From Massilia sp. HP4 (GTDB taxonomy: Bacteria; Pseudomonadota; Gammaproteobacteria; Burkholderiales; Burkholderiaceae_D): a DNA stretch of 64,000 bases. Shown one piece after another: positions 60,485-64,000 of the stretch. A program made the position numbers and the translations under genes. Positions within the stretch are counted from its first letter, which is position 1. Each line of letters starts with the position of its first letter. A model generated the notes under the pieces. It ran no database searches. It was not told where the DNA came from and worked only from the letters and a program-made list of their open reading frames with translations. The stretch covers positions 62,001 through 126,000 of the forward strand of contig NZ_STGG01000012.1 of NCBI RefSeq assembly GCF_005222695.1. Direction: 5' to 3'.

Positions 60485-62250
60485 GGCGCGACGTTCGCGC
60501 GCAGCACCGGATACAGGTTCAGCCGCTCGTCATACGAGGAATGACGCTTGGCGAAAAACTCCAGGCGCGCCTGCGGGTTCCTGGCGAATGCCGGATCGCT
60601 GTCGAGACGCTCGCGGAAGGCCTTCGCCACGGCCGGATCGGCCGCCATCTGCTCGCGCGCCACGTCCTCGGCCACGTAGTCCTCCATGTATTCCTTGCGC
60701 TCGAAGGCCGAGTTGAAGGCGCCCCAGGCCAGCAAGGAATCCGGCGCCTGCGGCTCCAGCATCGCCACCACCAGGCGTGCCTTCGGCTGGGCGATCGGCA
60801 CGAACAGCGAACCCTGCGCGATCGCGCGTGCTTCCGGCTTCCACTTGCCCTCCACCGTCAGGCGCTGGTGGCCTTCGACCGAGCCGGCGGCCAGTGTTGC
60901 CTTGTCGGCGCGGAAGGTCTCGGCGTCGAAACGGGCGACCGCCTTGTCCAGCGTGCGGAACGCGACGCCGTGCTGGCGCAGCTTCTCGCCCACGATCGCG
61001 GCGTACGCCGCCGGGATCACGTAGCCGGCGCGCGGCGCGGTGATCTGGAAGTCGGCCACGATGTCCTGCCACAGCGGCACGCGCCATACCTGCGGCTTCG
61101 TCTCGTCGTAGCGCGTCATCAGGGCGCCCGACACTTCCGACGGCGTGCGCGTGTATTCGTAGCCGTTAAAGTCGACCATCTCCTTCTTGTCGCTCGCTTT
61201 ATAGGACAGCGCCACCGGCTGGTTGCCCAGCCTGGCGGCGCGCGCGTCGGCCGCATACGCGGCCTGCTGCCATTGCTTGCCGTTCCGCGCGACCTGGTCG
61301 AGCACCGAGACCACCGTGTTGCGGGTGATGCGCACGCGCACCGGGTATTCCTTCCACGAGTGGGTTTCCACCAGCATCGCCATGCGGTTGCGCAGCTGGA
61401 AGTAGCCGGTCGAGAAGCGCGGGTCGGACACGCCGTCCATGAAGCCCGACATCGGGTCGTCGTGCTTCACGAACGACATGTAGTAGGACTGCGGGGTCGA
61501 GCCTTCCCTGGCGATGTCCTTGATGACGTTGGTGCGCAATGCCAGGCCGGCCTTGCGAAATTCCGGGTCGCCCGAGTACACCGGCTCGACCTGGATCGAG
61601 ATATCGTGCTGGAACTTGGCGCCGTTGGTCGCGTGCAGGTCGACATAGACCAGCGGATCCCAGGCGTTCACCAGCGCCAGCATGGCCTGCATCTCGGGCG
61701 CGTCGGCCTTCAGGTAGTCGCGGTTCAGGTTGTAGTTCTGGGCGGTGGTGCGCCAGCCCATCTCGACCGGGCCGCGCTGGTTGGGGCGGTTCCACTTGCC
61801 GAAGCGCTCATGGCCGTCGACGTTGAATACCGGCACGAAGAGGAAGACCTGCTTGTCCAGCGCACCCTTGGCGGCGCGGCCTTCGAGCAGCTCGCGCAGC
61901 GCCAGGAAGCCGGCGTCCTTGCCGTCGATCTCGCCGGCGTGGATGCCGCCCTGCATCAGGGTGACCGGCAAGCCCTGTTTCTTCGCCTCGGCGGGCGAGA
62001 ACGCGCCGGTATTGCTGGCGACCAGCGCCTTCATCGGGCGGCCTTCCGGGGTGATGCCGAAGTCGATGCACTGGACCTGTTTCGGGTAAGCCTGCTGGAA
62101 GGCGGCGCACAGGGCGATCGTCTCGTCGTAGCGGCCGGTGGCGGTGAAGCCCGAGCGTTCCGACACGGTAGTCAGGTCGGGGGCGGCATGGGCGGATTGG
62201 CTGAGGGGGAAAGCCGACAACAGGGCCAGCAGTAACGCAGAACGGATCAT
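60481..62250 (-). CDS. Secreted M14 family zinc carboxypeptidase-like protein, 589 aa
   Basis: Signal peptide MIRSALLLALLSAFPLSQSAHA, then an M14 domain: GGIHAGEIDGKD (His104, Glu107), NLNRDYLKAD, VDLHATNGAKF for the third ligand, and MLVETHSWKEYP with the catalytic Glu. A C-terminal domain of ~250 residues ends with the conserved SYDERLNLYPVLR tail. It should act on peptides in the periplasm or outside. The stop codon lies in the 107-bp duplicated unit, so the last bases of the gene are part of that repeat. Confidence 0.93.
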   Translation of the reverse strand: MIRSALLLALLSAFPLSQSAHAAPDLTTVSERSGFTATGRYDETIALCAAFQQAYPKQVQCIDFGITPEGRPMKALVASNTGAFSPAEAKKQGLPVTLMQGGIHAGEIDGKDAGFLALRELLEGRAAKGALDKQVFLFVPVFNVDGHERFGKWNRPNQRGPVEMGWRTTAQNYNLNRDYLKADAPEMQAMLALVNAWDPLVYVDLHATNGAKFQHDISIQVEPVYSGDPEFRKAGLALRTNVIKDIAREGSTPQSYYMSFVKHDDPMSGFMDGVSDPRFSTGYFQLRNRMAMLVETHSWKEYPVRVRITRNTVVSVLDQVARNGKQWQQAAYAADARAARLGNQPVALSYKASDKKEMVDFNGYEYTRTPSEVSGALMTRYDETKPQVWRVPLWQDIVADFQITAPRAGYVIPAAYAAIVGEKLRQHGVAFRTLDKAVARFDAETFRADKATLAAGSVEGHQRLTVEGKWKPEARAIAQGSLFVPIAQPKARLVVAMLEPQAPDSLLAWGAFNSAFERKEYMEDYVAEDVAREQMAADPAVAKAFRERLDSDPAFARNPQARLEFFAKRHSSYDERLNLYPVLRANVAP

Positions 62251-62316
62251 CGAAAAGCTCCGGCAATGACTAGGAAGGAAGCCGGAGATTATAGACGTGT
62301 TCTACATGCAACAGTT

Positions 62317-62343
62317 ATGGTGGGCGGCATGGCCGCCCACCAT
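62317..62343. repeat. REP-like palindrome, copy 2
   Basis: ATGGTGGGCGGC-ATG-GCCGCCCACCAT is a perfect 12-bp stem with a 3-base loop between the S41 and M14 genes (both minus). Same family as 27440-27460. No T-run, so weak as a terminator. Confidence 0.65.
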
Positions 62344-62352
62344 ATCAATGGA

Positions 62353-63981
62353 TCAACGCGCCGGCGGCGCGCCCGGCGTGGTATGGATCGAGATCTCCTC
62401 GACCTCAGGCCGCACGATCCGCATCGGCACCAGGCGCGCCCGGGCCGCGCTCGAGGCCGTGCTTGAGGCCGGGCAAGCCCCGCTGGCGCGGTAGGCCAGG
62501 GCCGTGGCCAGCAAGCCTTCGTCCTGGTCCCCCACCGGCCGCGACAGGTCGTCGCTTGCCCGGCAGGTTGGCGTGAAACCGTCGGTGAAATCGCCGAAGC
62601 CCTTGTGGTTCACGCCCTGGAACTCGATCGAGAAATAAGTCGTGCCGCAGTTCGGCACCGGCGTGAAGCCATAGGGCTTGCCGCAGGTGGTGCCGCCGAT
62701 CTGGATCACTTCGATGTCGGCGCCGCGCAGGCCGTTGATCACCGATTCGCTGGCCGAGCAGGTGCCCTCGGTGCTGAGCACGGTCACCCGCTTCAGGCCC
62801 AGGGTCGGCAGCGAGGTGCCGGTGCGCAGCGGATTGCTCGACGCGAAGCCCCAGGCGGTCGAGCGGAACAGGATCGGCTGGTAGGCCGGCGTCTTGTCGT
62901 TGTACTGCGAGCGCTCGAACACCTTGCCGCTCGTCGACTCGGGGCCGGCGATCATATAGGCCAGCTGGCTGGCCACGTACAGCAAGCCGCCGCCGTTGTA
63001 GCGCACGTCCAGCACCAGGTCATTCACGCCGGCCTGCCTGAAGGTGGTGAAGGCGTCATACAGCTGCTTCTCGGACACCGCGTTGAAACTGTCGAAGGTC
63101 AGGTAGCCGACCTTGCCGCTGGGGGTCTCGATCACCTTGACGTTCTTGACCGGCGCCTTGACCACCTCGGCCCCGATCATCCTCGCCTCGTACTGCACGC
63201 CGGCGCGCTGCAAGGTGAAGCGGTGGGCGGCGCCCACGCTTTCCGGGAACAGGCCGGCATTGATGATGTCGATCGCTGCTTCGTCTTCGGTATTGACGAA
63301 GTCGACGCCATCGACCTTGAGCAGCATGTCGCCGCGCAGCAGGCCGGCGGCAGAGGCCGGCGAACCCGGCTCGACCGCCGTGACCAGCCAGGTGCGCGGC
63401 GCGCCTTCATTGGTACTGCGCGACCAGGTGATGCCATAGCCCAGGCTGATGCCCTGGGTCTGCATCGCATCCCACTCGGCGGTCGTATAGGTGAAGTGAT
63501 ACCGGTCCTTGGGCTGGCCGCTGGCAGTGACGGCCGGCGTCTTGAGCACATCGAAGTAATCGAGCGCGCTCGTGAAATCGGCCATCTTGTAGGTGTTCGG
63601 GACCTCGTTGTACCAGAGGTAGTACTGGTTGGTCCAGGCGCGCAGGAACTTGAGTTCGTCGAGCAGCGTGCCTTGCGTGTCCGGATACGCCTTGCCGCTC
63701 GCATCCACACCCGTGCGCGGGACGGCGCACTTGTTCCAGTAGGTGCCGTAGGCATCGCCCAGCAGGTTCGGGTTCAGGTCTTCCGGGGTCGGCTGGGTGC
63801 CGGTCGGGGGCGCCGGATTGGTCGGCGTGGTCGGTGGCGGTTGTTGCGCCACCGGCGGCGCGCCCACGCCCGGCGATCCGCCTCCACCGCCGCAGCCGGC
63901 GAGGACGAACAGCGCGGCGAGCGAGCTGGAAATCAAACGCAATGGGAGGGTCGTGCGACGGGGCGTGAATGGCGTGCTCAT
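62353..63981 (-). CDS. S41 family (C-terminal processing-type) peptidase, lipoprotein, 542 aa
   Basis: A lipoprotein signal (SSSLAALFVLAGC, lipobox Cys30) leads into a Gly/Pro-rich linker. Then come a helical N-domain (LLDELKFLRAWTNQYYLWYNEVP), a PDZ domain (VTAVEPGSPASAAGLLRGDMLLKVDG) and the S41 core: LVLDVRYNGGGLLYVASQLAYMIAG, TEGTCSASESVINGLRG with the catalytic Ser, and GGTTCGKPYGF with the Lys. Probably an outer-membrane-anchored tail-specific protease. The start lies only 19 bases from the window edge, so its promoter is not seen. Confidence 0.93.
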   Translation of the reverse strand: MSTPFTPRRTTLPLRLISSSLAALFVLAGCGGGGGSPGVGAPPVAQQPPPTTPTNPAPPTGTQPTPEDLNPNLLGDAYGTYWNKCAVPRTGVDASGKAYPDTQGTLLDELKFLRAWTNQYYLWYNEVPNTYKMADFTSALDYFDVLKTPAVTASGQPKDRYHFTYTTAEWDAMQTQGISLGYGITWSRSTNEGAPRTWLVTAVEPGSPASAAGLLRGDMLLKVDGVDFVNTEDEAAIDIINAGLFPESVGAAHRFTLQRAGVQYEARMIGAEVVKAPVKNVKVIETPSGKVGYLTFDSFNAVSEKQLYDAFTTFRQAGVNDLVLDVRYNGGGLLYVASQLAYMIAGPESTSGKVFERSQYNDKTPAYQPILFRSTAWGFASSNPLRTGTSLPTLGLKRVTVLSTEGTCSASESVINGLRGADIEVIQIGGTTCGKPYGFTPVPNCGTTYFSIEFQGVNHKGFGDFTDGFTPTCRASDDLSRPVGDQDEGLLATALAYRASGACPASSTASSAARARLVPMRIVRPEVEEISIHTTPGAPPAR

Positions 63982-64000
63982 GCGCCTGATTATAGACGCC

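Overview
High-GC bacterial chromosome, best read as a betaproteobacterium of the Oxalobacteraceae, Massilia-like (inference from gene order, protein style and the β-proteobacterial tRNA-tuf-secE-nusG-rplKAJL-rpoBC block; no database search was possible). Nearly all genes are ~65-70% GC. Two islets are visibly more AT-rich: the endopeptidase/small secreted protein pair at 34397-35238 and the REP-type transposase at 59329-60186.

Left part (1-27 kb). A truncated WYL regulator and a small partner lie on the minus strand, divergent from a plus-strand run of an orphan protein, a tandem-AAA ATPase and a DUF2779 protein that combines a Cas4-like Fe-S nuclease with a DEDD exonuclease fold. Next come a decayed outer-membrane-protein tail and an 8.1-kb gene with the architecture of cyclic beta-1,2-glucan synthase but with most catalytic signatures replaced. 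A cysteine desulfurase-rhodanese fusion is divergent from an Lrp/AsnC regulator and is followed by an orphan LivK-type binding protein, a DUF885 hydrolase, a GDSL hydrolase, an orphan 423-aa protein divergent from a second WYL regulator, an M14 peptidase, and a two-component system whose operon also encodes an ABC-type periplasmic binding protein.

Middle (27-36 kb). A TonB-like protein has a clear promoter with a palindrome filling its spacer. Two M28-type proteins follow, one canonical and secreted, the other membrane-fused and lacking the catalytic Glu pair. Then come an alpha/beta hydrolase, an exported Mn-type superoxide dismutase, a MepA-like endopeptidase without signal peptide overlapping a small signal-peptide-bearing cysteine-containing protein, and a methyltransferase.

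Core block (36-51 kb, minus strand). Transcription order is tRNA-Tyr, tRNA-Gly, tRNA-Thr, tuf, tRNA-Trp, secE, nusG, rplK, rplA, rplJ, rplL, rpoB, rpoC, ending in a strong terminator. This is conserved housekeeping apart from an Ala/Pro-rich NusG N-terminus and a dRS3-like repeat between rpoB and rpoC.

Right part (51-64 kb). An HDOD protein and a receiver-TPR protein whose phospho-acceptor position is Glu; a DnaJ-domain membrane protein; a MidA-like methyltransferase divergent from an SDR-folB-ttcA operon; a histidine phosphatase; a REP-associated tyrosine transposase with 27-bp inverted ends and a 107-bp tandem duplication; a secreted M14 carboxypeptidase-like protein; and an S41 lipoprotein protease.

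The best leads are the degenerate glucan synthase, the AAA/dual-nuclease cluster beside a WYL regulator, the endopeptidase/immunity-like pair, and the transposase flanks.
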